From assembly GCA_963823105.1 (NCBI GenBank), contig CAWGKC010000001.1, positions 496,001-560,000 on the forward strand: a stretch of DNA of 64,000 bases. The letters run 5' to 3'. The DNA comes from JAJYKC01 sp963823105 (GTDB lineage Bacteria > Acidobacteriota > Terriglobia > Bryobacterales > Bryobacteraceae). Under the pieces are notes generated by a model. It saw only the letters and a program-made list of their open reading frames with translations. It did no database searches and was not told where the DNA came from. A program made the translations under genes and the position numbers. Shown here one piece after another: positions 8,439 through 17,403 of this stretch; the stretch's first letter is position 1; every line of letters starts with the position of its first letter.

Positions 8439-9392
8439 ATGGCGTTGCTTTGCGTATCCGGTGAGATCGGGTGTCCGGCCGAGGAGTTGGGCAGGCTGAG
8501 CGCGCGGCGTTTCGGTTGTGAGTTCGTTAACGAGGCCGCGCTTCAGAAAAGAATCGAAGCGGAGAATCCGGGCCGGGTGGAATCGCCCGACGGCGCGTGG
8601 CCGTATTTGGCGGCGGCGGTTTTGGTGCAGATGGCGGCGCGCGGAAGTGTCGTCTTCGTCCTGCCTGGAGGGCAGTTTCTGCTGCGCACATTGGCTGGCG
8701 TGTTCCGGGTGCATCTGACGGCGACAGAGGCGGCGAGGGTGGGCGCGCTGATGTTGGAACGGAAGCTGGACCGGTCCGCGGCAAAGGCCTGTCTGCGCGA
8801 GGAGGAAGCGGCGGCGGGTCGTTTGCGGCGGCGGCGCTTTGGACGCGCGGCGACGCGGCCGTCGGATGTGGATTTGGTGTTGAATAGCGGCTCGCTCGAT
8901 TCGGACCGGCAGATGGCGGTGGTGGAGGCGAGCCTTGGCGCGGCGAATTTCATGGAGAGCGGCCCGCTGCCGGCGGCGGCGGAGGCGCAAGTGCTGTTTC
9001 AAATCCGGTTGAAGCTGGCCCGCTTCGGCCTGACCGCGCCGGGAAGTCCGCCCGCGGCGCGGACGATCTTCGGCCATCCGAGCGAAGAGACGTTTTCGAA
9101 GCTGCTCGATTTTTACCGCATTCAGTGGGAGCACGAGCCGCGCAGTTTTCCGCTGCAATGGGACAAGGACGGGAGGGTGACGGAGGCGTTCACGCCGGAC
9201 TTTTATCTGCCCGAATTCGATCTGTATTTGGAGTTGACGACGATGAAGCAGGCGCTGGTGACGAAGAAGAATCACAAGATCAAGTTGCTGCGGGCGATTT
9301 ATCCGCACGTCAACATCCAGGTTTTTTATCAGAAAGACATGCAGGATCTGATTCTGAAGTATGGCTTGAACCGGCCGGATGAGACGCGATGA
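8439..9392 (+). CDS. Cytidylate-kinase-like domain fused to a PD-(D/E)XK-like nuclease domain
   Basis: The ATG at 8439 is preceded by GGAG. The N-terminal region (MALLCVSGEIGCPAEELGRL, then RRFGCEFVNEAALQKRIE) resembles the Cmk2-like family, which begins ISREYGSGG. Here the glycine-rich loop is degenerate (GCPA). The C-terminal 90 residues (about 225-317) read YRIQWEHEPRSFPLQWD, then EAFTPDFYLPEFDLYLELTT, then KQALVTKKNHKIK and YPHVNIQVFYQKD. This is the arrangement of a restriction-like core, with D in PDF and the E in LELT followed by Lys. The stop overlaps the hpt start (ATGA), so production is coupled to hypoxanthine phosphoribosyltransferase. The function is unknown; both domain calls are by eye. 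Confidence 0.6.
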   Translation: MALLCVSGEIGCPAEELGRLSARRFGCEFVNEAALQKRIEAENPGRVESPDGAWPYLAAAVLVQMAARGSVVFVLPGGQFLLRTLAGVFRVHLTATEAARVGALMLERKLDRSAAKACLREEEAAAGRLRRRRFGRAATRPSDVDLVLNSGSLDSDRQMAVVEASLGAANFMESGPLPAAAEAQVLFQIRLKLARFGLTAPGSPPAARTIFGHPSEETFSKLLDFYRIQWEHEPRSFPLQWDKDGRVTEAFTPDFYLPEFDLYLELTTMKQALVTKKNHKIKLLRAIYPHVNIQVFYQKDMQDLILKYGLNRPDETR

Positions 9393-9925
9393 GCGAAATG
9401 GAGCCTAGCATCGACCGGGTTCTGTTCACCGAGGAGCAGGTGGAGCGGCGGATCGGCGAAGTGGCGGCGGAGATTTCGGCGCGCTATGCCGGACGGGAGT
9501 TCAAGCTGATCGGCGTGCTGAAAGGATCGGTGTTTTTTCTTACGGCGCTGGCGCGGCGGTTGACCATTCCGGTGCGGGTGGACTTTCTGTCGATCTCTCC
9601 GTTCGGGAATCAGAAGGGCGCGCCGGGCGTGGTGCGCATCGCCAAGGACCTGGACGAGGGGATTCAGGGCGAGCATGTGCTGCTGGTGGAGGATATTATC
9701 GACACCGGATTCACGGCGCGGTATTTGCTGCAAAATCTGGCGGGGCGCGGGCCGGAATCGATCGGGCTTTGCACGCTGCTGGACCGCACCACGCGGCGCA
9801 TCGTGCAAATCCAGGTGGACTTCCGCTGCTTCGAGATTCCGGATCGGTTTGTCGTGGGCTTCGGACTCGATTTCAAGCAGCTTTACAGGAACCTCGGGTA
9901 TATCGCGGCGCTAAAACATGATTGA
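9389..9925 (+). CDS. hpt: Hypoxanthine phosphoribosyltransferase
   Basis: This 178-residue purine-salvage enzyme converts hypoxanthine or guanine plus PRPP to IMP or GMP. The PRPP-binding loop LLVEDIIDTGFTARYLL is at about residues 96-112. The FKLIGVLKGSVFFLTALARR segment is the family's beta-strand with the flexible LKGS loop, and RFVVGFGLDFKQLYRNLGYI is the usual C-terminal nucleotide-binding stretch. The length is normal. Its ATG overlaps the stop of the kinase/nuclease-like gene by four bases. Confidence 0.95.
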   Translation: MSEMEPSIDRVLFTEEQVERRIGEVAAEISARYAGREFKLIGVLKGSVFFLTALARRLTIPVRVDFLSISPFGNQKGAPGVVRIAKDLDEGIQGEHVLLVEDIIDTGFTARYLLQNLAGRGPESIGLCTLLDRTTRRIVQIQVDFRCFEIPDRFVVGFGLDFKQLYRNLGYIAALKHD

Positions 9926-9952
9926 GAGCGGTTGGGCGGCGCCGGTTGCCCA

Positions 9953-9958
9953 TATAAT
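9953..9958 (+). promoter_or_regulatory. Candidate -10 element (TATAAT) before the M20 dipeptidase
   Basis: A perfect TATAAT lies 21 bases before the ATG at 9980. The only -35-like hexamer (TTGGGC at 9932-9937) is 15 bases away, which is short. The position supports translation from 9980 rather than from the upstream in-frame codon at 9932, which would precede the transcription start. Confidence 0.4.
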
Positions 9959-9979
9959 GAAGTTGAAACCCGCGCCCGC

Positions 9980-11350
9980 ATGTCCACCCTAACCGACACA
10001 TTTGTCCGCGAAAACGAACCGCGGCTGCTGGAAGAATTGAAGGCGTTCCTGCGCATCCCGAGCGTCAGCACGCTGCCCGAGCACAAGGACGACGTGCGGC
10101 GCGCGGCGGAGTTCGTGGCCGCGAGCCTGCGCGATGCGGGCCTCGAAAACGTGGAGACGATCGCGACGGCGGGTCATCCGCTGGTTTACGCCGACTGGCT
10201 GCATGCGCCGGGCAAGCCGACCGTGCTGTGCTACGGCCATTACGACGTTCAGCCGCCGGATCCGCTGGAGCTTTGGCGGAATCCGCCCTTCGAGCCGACG
10301 GTGGAGAACGGAAACCTATACGCCCGCGGATCGGCCGACGACAAGGGCCAGATGTACATGCACATCAAAGCCGTCGAAGCGCTCCGCGCGGTGAATGGCA
10401 CGCTGCCGTTGAACCTGAGATTTCTGATCGAGGGCGAGGAAGAGGTGGGCGGAACGGGGATCGCCAAGTTTGTCGAGGAACACGGCGGCAGGCTGAAGGC
10501 GGACGTGGCGCTGGTGTCGGATACGGAGCTTTACGCCGAGGGACTGCCGACGTTGTGCGTCGGCCTGCGCGGCCTGATCTATATGGAAGTGGCGGCGCGG
10601 GGGGCGGCGCGCGATCTGCATTCGGGGATTTATGGCGGCGCGGCGCCGAACGCCGTATTCGGTCTGATCGAACTGCTGGCGAAATGCAAGAACGCGGATG
10701 GCGTGATTCAGATTCCCGGCGTATACGACGGCGTGGCGAAGCCCGCGGCGGAGGAAAAGCAGAGTTGGGAGCGGCTGCCGTTCGACGAAGCCGAGTTTCT
10801 GGCGACGGAAGTGGGCGCGGCGGCGCTGACGGGCGAGCCGGGCTACAGCGTGCTCGAACGCGTTTGGAGCCGGCCGACGTTTGAAGTACACGGCATTGCG
10901 GGAGGGTTTACCGGCGCGGGAGCGAAGACGGTGATTCCGGCCACGGCGACGGCGAAGGTCAGCCTGCGGCTCGTGCCGAAGCAGGACCCGGAGAAAGTGG
11001 TGGCGGCGGTGCGCGCGTTTCTGACGGCCAACGCGCCGAAAGGGATTGCGATCGAGCTGCGCGTGTTGAGCACGGGGCCGGCGATTTCGGTGGATCCAAG
11101 CCATCCGGCGATTCAGGTGGCGGCGAAAGCGTTCAGCGATATGCTGGGCAAGCCGACCGTGTTTATCCGCAGCGGCGGATCGATTCCGGTGGTTGGCGAC
11201 TTCGCGCGGCATCTGGGAATTCCGTCGATTTTGATGGGATTCGGCCTTCCCGACGACGGTCTTCATTCTCCGAACGAGAAATACCGGCTGGAAAACTACT
11301 ACACAGGCATCATGACCATAGCGCACTTCTTCGAGGAATACGGCAAGTAG
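9980..11350 (+). CDS. M20 family dipeptidase / metallopeptidase
   Basis: The 456-residue product (MSTLTDTFVRENEPRLLEEL) shows the M20 zinc-site motifs in order: VLCYGHYDVQPPDPLELW (His and Asp), GSADDKGQMYMHIKAVEAL (bridging Asp), and FLIEGEEEVGGTGI (general base Glu plus Glu ligand). A dimerisation lid region with DLHSGIYGGAAPNAVF follows, and a late histidine sits in LPDDGLHSPNEKY. It has no signal peptide, so it is a cytoplasmic dipeptidase of the CNDP/PepV-like 'beta-Ala-Xaa dipeptidase' group. The exact peptide substrate is not predictable. The upstream TATAAT supports this start. Confidence 0.9.
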   Translation: MSTLTDTFVRENEPRLLEELKAFLRIPSVSTLPEHKDDVRRAAEFVAASLRDAGLENVETIATAGHPLVYADWLHAPGKPTVLCYGHYDVQPPDPLELWRNPPFEPTVENGNLYARGSADDKGQMYMHIKAVEALRAVNGTLPLNLRFLIEGEEEVGGTGIAKFVEEHGGRLKADVALVSDTELYAEGLPTLCVGLRGLIYMEVAARGAARDLHSGIYGGAAPNAVFGLIELLAKCKNADGVIQIPGVYDGVAKPAAEEKQSWERLPFDEAEFLATEVGAAALTGEPGYSVLERVWSRPTFEVHGIAGGFTGAGAKTVIPATATAKVSLRLVPKQDPEKVVAAVRAFLTANAPKGIAIELRVLSTGPAISVDPSHPAIQVAAKAFSDMLGKPTVFIRSGGSIPVVGDFARHLGIPSILMGFGLPDDGLHSPNEKYRLENYYTGIMTIAHFFEEYGK

Positions 11351-11383
11351 CGCCTAGGGAGCGCCCCAAAGGGCCACAAGCAT

Positions 11384-13030
11384 TTGTCCATCGAGACACA
11401 ACTAAGAGAAGAAGAGGAATTACCGGCGCAGCGGGAGAACGTTGTGAGGTCGGCGGGCATCGTGTCGCTGGCCGTGCTGATCAGCCGCATGACGGGATTG
11501 GTGCGCGAGATCGTGATGGCGCGCATTTTCGGCGCCGGCTTCGTTTGGGACTCGTTTCTGCTGGGATTCCGGATTCCGAACCTGACGCGGGATTTGTTCG
11601 CCGAGGGCGCGCTGTCGTCGGCTTTCGTTCCCACGTTTACAAGGACGCTGGCGCAGGAAGGCAAAGCGGCGGCGGCCGAGCTGTCGAATCTGGTGGGCTC
11701 GGCGATCATTATCGTGGTGGGCGCGTTCTGCCTTTTCGGCATCGTTTTCGCGCCCGGTTTTGTCGACCTGCTGGCGCCGGGGTTCCACGCCATTCCCGGC
11801 AAATTCGAGTTGGCGGTGCGGTTGACGCGCATCATGTTCCCGTTCCTGCTGTTGGTGGCGTTGGCGGCGCAGGCAATGGGGGTATTGAACGCCTGCAACC
11901 GGTTCGCCGCGCCGGCCCTGTCGTCGACGGCGTTCAACCTTGGCTCCTTGGCTCTGGGACTGATCGCCGGCTTCTGGGTGGGTCCGCACGTGGGGCTATC
12001 GCCGATCGGCGGGATGGCGGTGGGGGTGGTGCTGGGCGGGGCGCTGCAGTTGTTGTGGCAGATTCCGTCGCTGCGCGGACTGGGCTTCCGATTTCGCTTC
12101 AAATTGAACTGGTCGCATCCGGGGCTGCGGCACATTATTCAACTGATGGGGCCGGCGATTTTAGGCAACGCGGCGGTGCAGATCAACGTGATGGTAAATA
12201 CGAATTTCGCCTCGCGCATTCCGGGCAACGGACCGGTAAGCTGGCTGCAATACGCGTTTCGCTTTATGCAGCTTCCGTTGGGACTGTTCGGCGTGGCCAT
12301 CGCCTCCGCCACGCTGCCGTCGATTTCGCGGAGCGCGGCGTTGGGCAACATGGAAGAGTTCCGGAAGACGCTGGCGAGGTCGCTCGGGATGGTGCTGCTG
12401 TTGACGCTTCCGTCTTCGATCGGGCTGGTGGTGCTGGGTCGTGCGATGATCGGCGCGATTTACCAGGGCGGCAAGTTTCACGTTTACGATACGGACCAGA
12501 CGGCGCTGGCGCTGGCCTGTTACGCGATCGGCCTCAGCGGCTATTCGGCGTTGAAAGTGCTGAACCCGGCGTTTTACGCGCTGCACGACGCGCGGACGCC
12601 GATGTGGATCAGTCTGTTTTCGATCGCGATTAATTTCGGAGCGGCGACGATGTTGCTGACCGGCACGACGCTGGGCCACGCCGGACTGGCGCTTTCGACG
12701 TCGTTGGTGGCGTGGTGCGGGTCGATCGCGCTGTTCGCGATTTTAAGCCGGCGCCTGGGCGGCATTCACGGGGGCGCGTTGTTCACCAGTTTCTGGAAGA
12801 TTCTCTCGGCGTCGGTGGCGATGGGGATTGCCGTTCTGGCGTCGAGCCACGGCGTTGGGGTGTGGCTGGGCGTGCGCAAGCTGGCGAACGTGGTGGATCT
12901 GGCGATCTCGATTCCGCTTGGCGTCGCGGTTTTCTATGCGGCGTGCCGTTTGCTGCGCGTGTCGGAATTGGAACTCGCCGGCAAGAGCCTGTTCGCGCCG
13001 TTGACGCGGCGGTTGCTGCCGCAACGGTAG
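11384..13030 (+). CDS. murJ: Lipid II flippase MurJ
   Basis: The 548-residue polytopic protein begins at TTG (SIETQLREEEELPAQ). It contains the MviN/MurJ hallmarks ISRMTGLVREIVMARIFGAG and FRIPNLTRDLFAEGALSSAF, then about 14 hydrophobic segments (for example FCLFGIVFAPGFVDLLAPGF and IALFAILSRRLGG). The late motif LACYAIGLSGYSALKVLNPAFYALHD is also typical. MurJ moves lipid-linked peptidoglycan precursor across the inner membrane. No ATG is available before the conserved region, so the TTG is preferred; AAAGGG at about 11368-11373 may serve as the ribosome site. Confidence 0.93.
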   Translation: MSIETQLREEEELPAQRENVVRSAGIVSLAVLISRMTGLVREIVMARIFGAGFVWDSFLLGFRIPNLTRDLFAEGALSSAFVPTFTRTLAQEGKAAAAELSNLVGSAIIIVVGAFCLFGIVFAPGFVDLLAPGFHAIPGKFELAVRLTRIMFPFLLLVALAAQAMGVLNACNRFAAPALSSTAFNLGSLALGLIAGFWVGPHVGLSPIGGMAVGVVLGGALQLLWQIPSLRGLGFRFRFKLNWSHPGLRHIIQLMGPAILGNAAVQINVMVNTNFASRIPGNGPVSWLQYAFRFMQLPLGLFGVAIASATLPSISRSAALGNMEEFRKTLARSLGMVLLLTLPSSIGLVVLGRAMIGAIYQGGKFHVYDTDQTALALACYAIGLSGYSALKVLNPAFYALHDARTPMWISLFSIAINFGAATMLLTGTTLGHAGLALSTSLVAWCGSIALFAILSRRLGGIHGGALFTSFWKILSASVAMGIAVLASSHGVGVWLGVRKLANVVDLAISIPLGVAVFYAACRLLRVSELELAGKSLFAPLTRRLLPQR

Positions 13031-13036
13031 AACCGG

Positions 13037-14368
13037 ATGCTGCGCGGCGTCCGGTGCGCGGCGTTTCTTGCGGCGGTGTTTTCGGCCGGAGCCGCGCCGG
13101 GGTTGACTTCGCGCGATGCGGCTGTGATCCCGATGTTCCGGTCGGCGAATCCGGGGATCTCACACTACGGGATTCTTTGGCGATCCGCGATCGGGGACGG
13201 CCAGGACATCCTCGTCGCGCTGGGCAGTCCGAAGGCGCTCTCCGACAGCGACGATCCCTATCGCGGGCCATTTGGGTTTGGACAGAATATCTGGCTGGGC
13301 GTATTTTTGCAAAGACCCGGCACGCCGGCGGAGACGCGGCGGGTGGCGATGATTGCCGGCGACGGTGCGGAGGACGAGATCGAGGTCGAGCGGGTGAGCG
13401 CGGAGGAGGCGGTGTTTTTGCGAACGCCGGTGGAGCGATTGCCGGTGACCATGAAGCTGTTCTTCGACATTCGAAGCGGCAAGCTCATAAAACGAATCAC
13501 CTATGATTCGTTTTATGTTTCGTTGATCCGTTGGCGCGCAGGGGTTCCCTATTTCATCGCTAGCGACCCGCGGAGAACGCTCGCCATACGGCCCGGCGCG
13601 GATGCCGCGGAATTCGAGGTGCTCCGCGGCGCGGAGGCGGCGCGGGTTCTCGCGGATGTACCGGAGCGAATCGATCCATGGGGGCCGGGGCCTCTTCCGC
13701 CGCTGCGCTTTGGCCCCGATCTTCGGTACGCGGTGATCGATACGCCCGAGACCGGATGGGCGAATCGACGCGTGATCGTGGAACGTACGAAATCGGGCAC
13801 GAAGAACGTTCCGCTGCCCGCGGTTACGCTTGCCCAATATGCGCGTTTGCGTCCGGACATGGCGAAAGGGGGATTTCCCGAACCAGACGGAATTCGCGGC
13901 GACGTGGGGCCGGTTCAGCTTGTGGAGGGCCGGTTGTGGTTCGGCAAGGCTTTCACCGACGCAGCGGACGATTCGGGAGTGGGCGGTTTTGGATACTTCG
14001 ATCCCGTCACGGCGACGTTCCGGATTTTCTCTCCGCCCGAAGTTCGCGTATGGTCGGTTTCGGCGATGCTGGTGGAACGGGACGCCGTTTGGCTGGCGTT
14101 GATGTTGGACGGAGAGTACGGCCTAAGCGGGGGCGGGGTTCTGCGCTGGGACCGCAAGACGCAAACCGTGAAGAAGTACCCATTGGAACCGTTTTCCTGG
14201 GCGATGGCGCGGTACGGCGGCAAGTTGACGCTGGCCACCCGGGATGGAATCGCCGCGATCGACGGCGGCGAGATTCGCGAATACTTCGTCGATGCCGATT
14301 TGCGCGGGGCGTTGCGCGTGGTGGAAAAATCGTGGGCTGGTGGGGCGCCTTCGGCGATGTTACATTAG
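13037..14368 (+). CDS. Secreted hypothetical protein with propeller-like repeats
   Basis: The ATG lies six bases after the murJ stop. The 443-residue product has a short signal peptide (LRGVRCAAFLAAVFSAGAAPG). No family is recognised. Its C-terminal half contains repeating beta-rich units such as VQLVEGRLWFGKAF, GYFDPVTATFRIFSPPEVRV, GVLRWDRKTQTVKKYPLEPF and YGGKLTLATRDGIAAIDGGEI, which look like blades of a ligand-binding or two-component-sensor-type propeller. There is no obvious catalytic motif. It could be cotranscribed with murJ. Confidence 0.6.
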   Translation: MLRGVRCAAFLAAVFSAGAAPGLTSRDAAVIPMFRSANPGISHYGILWRSAIGDGQDILVALGSPKALSDSDDPYRGPFGFGQNIWLGVFLQRPGTPAETRRVAMIAGDGAEDEIEVERVSAEEAVFLRTPVERLPVTMKLFFDIRSGKLIKRITYDSFYVSLIRWRAGVPYFIASDPRRTLAIRPGADAAEFEVLRGAEAARVLADVPERIDPWGPGPLPPLRFGPDLRYAVIDTPETGWANRRVIVERTKSGTKNVPLPAVTLAQYARLRPDMAKGGFPEPDGIRGDVGPVQLVEGRLWFGKAFTDAADDSGVGGFGYFDPVTATFRIFSPPEVRVWSVSAMLVERDAVWLALMLDGEYGLSGGGVLRWDRKTQTVKKYPLEPFSWAMARYGGKLTLATRDGIAAIDGGEIREYFVDADLRGALRVVEKSWAGGAPSAMLH

Positions 14369-14385
14369 AGCGAATCGCATCGACC

Positions 14386-17343
14386 ATGAGCGCCGGAGAA
14401 CAACTCGGATTTCTCGATTTATTCGAAACCGCCAAGCCGGCGAATCCGCTCCTGTGCCATCAGGACTTTCTCGAAAAGCTGTCGGCGCACGGGCGGGACG
14501 CGATCGGGCGGCGGGCGACGCTGCTGATGCAGCGGCTGGCGGTGGACGCTCGCAGGCAGCACTACAAACCGACCCAGGGAGCGAACCGGGGTTGGCGGCG
14601 TTCGCGGCTGGGAGGCAACAGCGGCAGCCATTTTTACGCCTGGTGGGCGCCGAAGGACGCGGCGCCGTTGCGCGATGCCGGCGATTTCGCCGCAGCCCCG
14701 GAGGGCGCGATCGTGCTGCGGGACATACGCCACCACGACGATCATTCACCCATGACCGTGCAGTCTTATGCGGAGCATTATCTCCCGCTGGGCGTGCGCG
14801 ATCTGCGGCACGAGGAGTACGGCCCAGCGCCGTGGACGCAGCCGCAGGCGAAGTTCGCCTCCGCGCGGCAGGCGGTCCGCATTCTTAAGGGCCATCCCGG
14901 CTCGGGCAAAACCACCTCGCTGTGGCACGCGGCCGACCTGGCGCCGGGCGATAAAATTCTCTACGCGACTTTCTCGCGCGATTTGGCCGCGCTGGCCCGC
15001 GATTATTTCGACCGATACTGTTCGAATCACAAGAAGTTTCACGTCGTCGTCTTCCCCGCGCTGATCCGGGAATTGCTGGGCGCGGACATTCCCTTCACTT
15101 CCGAAGCCGAAAGCCGCAAGCGGTTCGCGGCCGACGTCGCGCCGTTCAGGACGACGCTGGGACCGTGGGCGCAGAACCCGATGGCGCTCTACGACGAGTT
15201 GCACGCGCACATGGTGGGGGACGCGTTGCCGTTGGCCGCCGGGCGCTTCGCCGCCTGCCCAGGGCCGCGCGTGCCGGACCGTATGTATCGCGACCGCCGC
15301 GGCAGATCGCTTGGGCCGGCAGCGGCCGCCGCCGCCGACGCCGTGGTCCGTTTGGAGCGCCTCGATAAGAGCGGCTTCGCCGAGCGGTATTGTCCCGAGC
15401 TTGCACTGGCTTGGCGAGCGGCGAAAGTGATGGAGGCGACGCGCAACTCCCGCGGCGCCTCGGCTGTTCCCGCGCCGTTGCTCGGTTTCGATTGCATCGC
15501 CATCGACGAATGCCAGGACCTGACGCCGATCGAGGCATTCGTTCTGATCGAGCTTGCGGCGGCCGCGAACCTTCGCCGCCTCGCTCCGGTGCAACTTCTG
15601 CTGGCGGGCGACGAGGCGCAGACGGTGCGCGCCGCCGATTTCGAGTGGGGTTGGCTGAACGACCTGTTGCACGCCCGCGTGGGAACGCCGTCCGAGCACA
15701 AGCTGGCCTCGAATTTGCGCAGCCCGCGGCGCATCGCGGAATTGGTGAACCGCGTCTGGGATCTTTATTCGCAGATCGAGAAGCGGGAGCGGCCGAGCGG
15801 CGCCGGACACGCCGAGATCGACGACGACGCGACAGATCAGATTCTCTATTGCAGCGCCGTGCCGGGGCGCGATCTGGATGAGCTGGTGACGACGCTGGCC
15901 GCGCGGGAGGGCCTGGCGTTGATCACTCTCGAAGACGCCGCGCCGGCGGCGATCCCCGAAGCCGCGCGGCAGGCGGTGCTCACGGTGGCCGAGGCGAAGG
16001 GGCTGGACTTCCATTCGGTCTGCGTGCTGGACGCGGGCCGTCACATCGACCGCATCCTGCGCGAGAACAATCATGTGCGGGCGAGCGCGGATATCGAAGG
16101 CTTGCGCAAACGGCTGGCGATCGACCAATTGCGGGTGGCGCTGAGCCGTCCCACCGAAAGGCTGATTTGGCTGGACATCAGCCCGACGGATAAAGTGGTG
16201 CGGCAGAGCGTGGAATTTTTGAATGGCGGCCCGCACGAATCGGGCGTTTCCTCCTGCGTGTCTTCGGCGTTGACGAAGACGCTGGAGGAGGACCAGCTCG
16301 ATCCCGAGGAGCGCATCCAGCGCTGCCAGACGGACGCGCGCCAGTATCTTGAAGTGAGGCCGGAGATGGCGTGGTCGCGGGCGCAGCAGGCGGTGACGCT
16401 GCTGGGAAGGCTGGGCTCGCCGGCGGCGATCGAGTCGCAATCGCTGAGGGACTCCGCTTATCTGACGCTGGCGGAGATTTGTTTCTGCCTGGGTATCCGC
16501 AACGCCAGCCTGCCGGCGGAACTCGGCCGGCCGGATCTGTTCGACGAAGCGCACAACGCGGCGATGCAGGCGCGCCGCCTCGGGTTGGCGGCGGTGATCC
16601 GCGACATCGGGCGCGTCCATCACGCCGCCGGACCGGATCGCGTGGGACGTCTGGGCGATCTGGCGCAAACGCTGCCGCGCTATAAGAGCGAGATCGAGCC
16701 GTGGCTGTCGGTGGAGGTTGGGCCGAAAGCGGAAATGTGGACGGGCGATCTGGAGCGGGCGATGCACGTGGGACACAACGCCTCGGTGCTGGTGAATATT
16801 CTTCCTCCGTTCTACGAAGCGTTGGGGATGGCCGGCAGCGCGGCGCGCGGCGACAAGCTGCGGCAGCGCGCGCTGCAATTCATGATGAAGGAGAAGCAAT
16901 ATGGCGAGGCGCTAGCCGTGCTGCGCAAGCTTCCCGAACGCCAGCCGAAGTTGGAAGCGGCGTGCCACGAGGGCTTGGGCGATTTTCGCGCCGCCGCCGG
17001 TTGTTATCGCGAGGCGGGCGAATTGAAGGAAGCGCTCCAGTGTTACCGGTCCATCCCCGACTTCGACGCCTCGCTGGCTCTGCTCCGCGAGTTGGGCGAC
17101 CATCCCGCGGCGGCGTCGCTCGAATGGGTGGCGCGAATGCGAGGGCTGGTGGAAGAGCGGCCGGAAAAATTCGGCAAGGTGATGACGACCGCGGAGAAAA
17201 AGATCCTCGAAGAACTGCTGGAGCGCAGCCTGGGCGTGACGCGGCGCAAGCCGGCGGCGAAGAAGGCAGCGGCAAAGAAAGCTGCCGCTCCGCGCAAACG
17301 GGCGCCGTACAGGTCCGTTCCCCGCCGCGACGAGCCCTTCTAG
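14386..17343 (+). CDS. UvrD/Rep-like superfamily 1 helicase with unusual N- and C-terminal extensions
   Basis: The ATG at 14386 (MSAGEQLGFLDLFETAKPAN) is chosen because the frame upstream is only antisense or shadow of the previous gene. The 985-residue protein has Walker A ILKGHPGSGKTTSLWHA near residue 168, Walker B IAIDECQDLTP near 373, motif III-like LLLAGDEAQTV near 405, and motif VI-like LRVALSRPTERLIWLD near 584, as in UvrD-type helicases. Residues 1-130 form a separate region (GWRRSRLGGNSGSHFYAWWA, ending IRHHDDHSPM) that I do not recognise. From about 630 the protein is helical and TPR-like (CYREAGELKEALQCYRSIP), and it ends in a Lys/Ala tail (KKAAAKKAAAPRKR). No partner nuclease gene is adjacent. 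Confidence 0.75.
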   Translation: MSAGEQLGFLDLFETAKPANPLLCHQDFLEKLSAHGRDAIGRRATLLMQRLAVDARRQHYKPTQGANRGWRRSRLGGNSGSHFYAWWAPKDAAPLRDAGDFAAAPEGAIVLRDIRHHDDHSPMTVQSYAEHYLPLGVRDLRHEEYGPAPWTQPQAKFASARQAVRILKGHPGSGKTTSLWHAADLAPGDKILYATFSRDLAALARDYFDRYCSNHKKFHVVVFPALIRELLGADIPFTSEAESRKRFAADVAPFRTTLGPWAQNPMALYDELHAHMVGDALPLAAGRFAACPGPRVPDRMYRDRRGRSLGPAAAAAADAVVRLERLDKSGFAERYCPELALAWRAAKVMEATRNSRGASAVPAPLLGFDCIAIDECQDLTPIEAFVLIELAAAANLRRLAPVQLLLAGDEAQTVRAADFEWGWLNDLLHARVGTPSEHKLASNLRSPRRIAELVNRVWDLYSQIEKRERPSGAGHAEIDDDATDQILYCSAVPGRDLDELVTTLAAREGLALITLEDAAPAAIPEAARQAVLTVAEAKGLDFHSVCVLDAGRHIDRILRENNHVRASADIEGLRKRLAIDQLRVALSRPTERLIWLDISPTDKVVRQSVEFLNGGPHESGVSSCVSSALTKTLEEDQLDPEERIQRCQTDARQYLEVRPEMAWSRAQQAVTLLGRLGSPAAIESQSLRDSAYLTLAEICFCLGIRNASLPAELGRPDLFDEAHNAAMQARRLGLAAVIRDIGRVHHAAGPDRVGRLGDLAQTLPRYKSEIEPWLSVEVGPKAEMWTGDLERAMHVGHNASVLVNILPPFYEALGMAGSAARGDKLRQRALQFMMKEKQYGEALAVLRKLPERQPKLEAACHEGLGDFRAAAGCYREAGELKEALQCYRSIPDFDASLALLRELGDHPAAASLEWVARMRGLVEERPEKFGKVMTTAEKKILEELLERSLGVTRRKPAAKKAAAKKAAAPRKRAPYRSVPRRDEPF

Positions 17344-17403
17344 CGTTCCGGCAACGCGTGCGCGACGCCTTCCGCCGCGCGTTTGTTACACTCGAAGTAA
17401 CCA

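Noticed and set aside
13678..14385. N-terminal extension of the helicase frame
   Set aside because: It overlaps the secreted hypothetical gene out of frame and looks like shadow sequence; the ATG at 14386 is the first convincing start.
14746..16899. 717-residue frame on the minus strand
   Set aside because: It is antisense to the UvrD-like helicase, rich in Arg/His/Gln, with no family similarity. Such long shadow frames are common in GC-rich genes.
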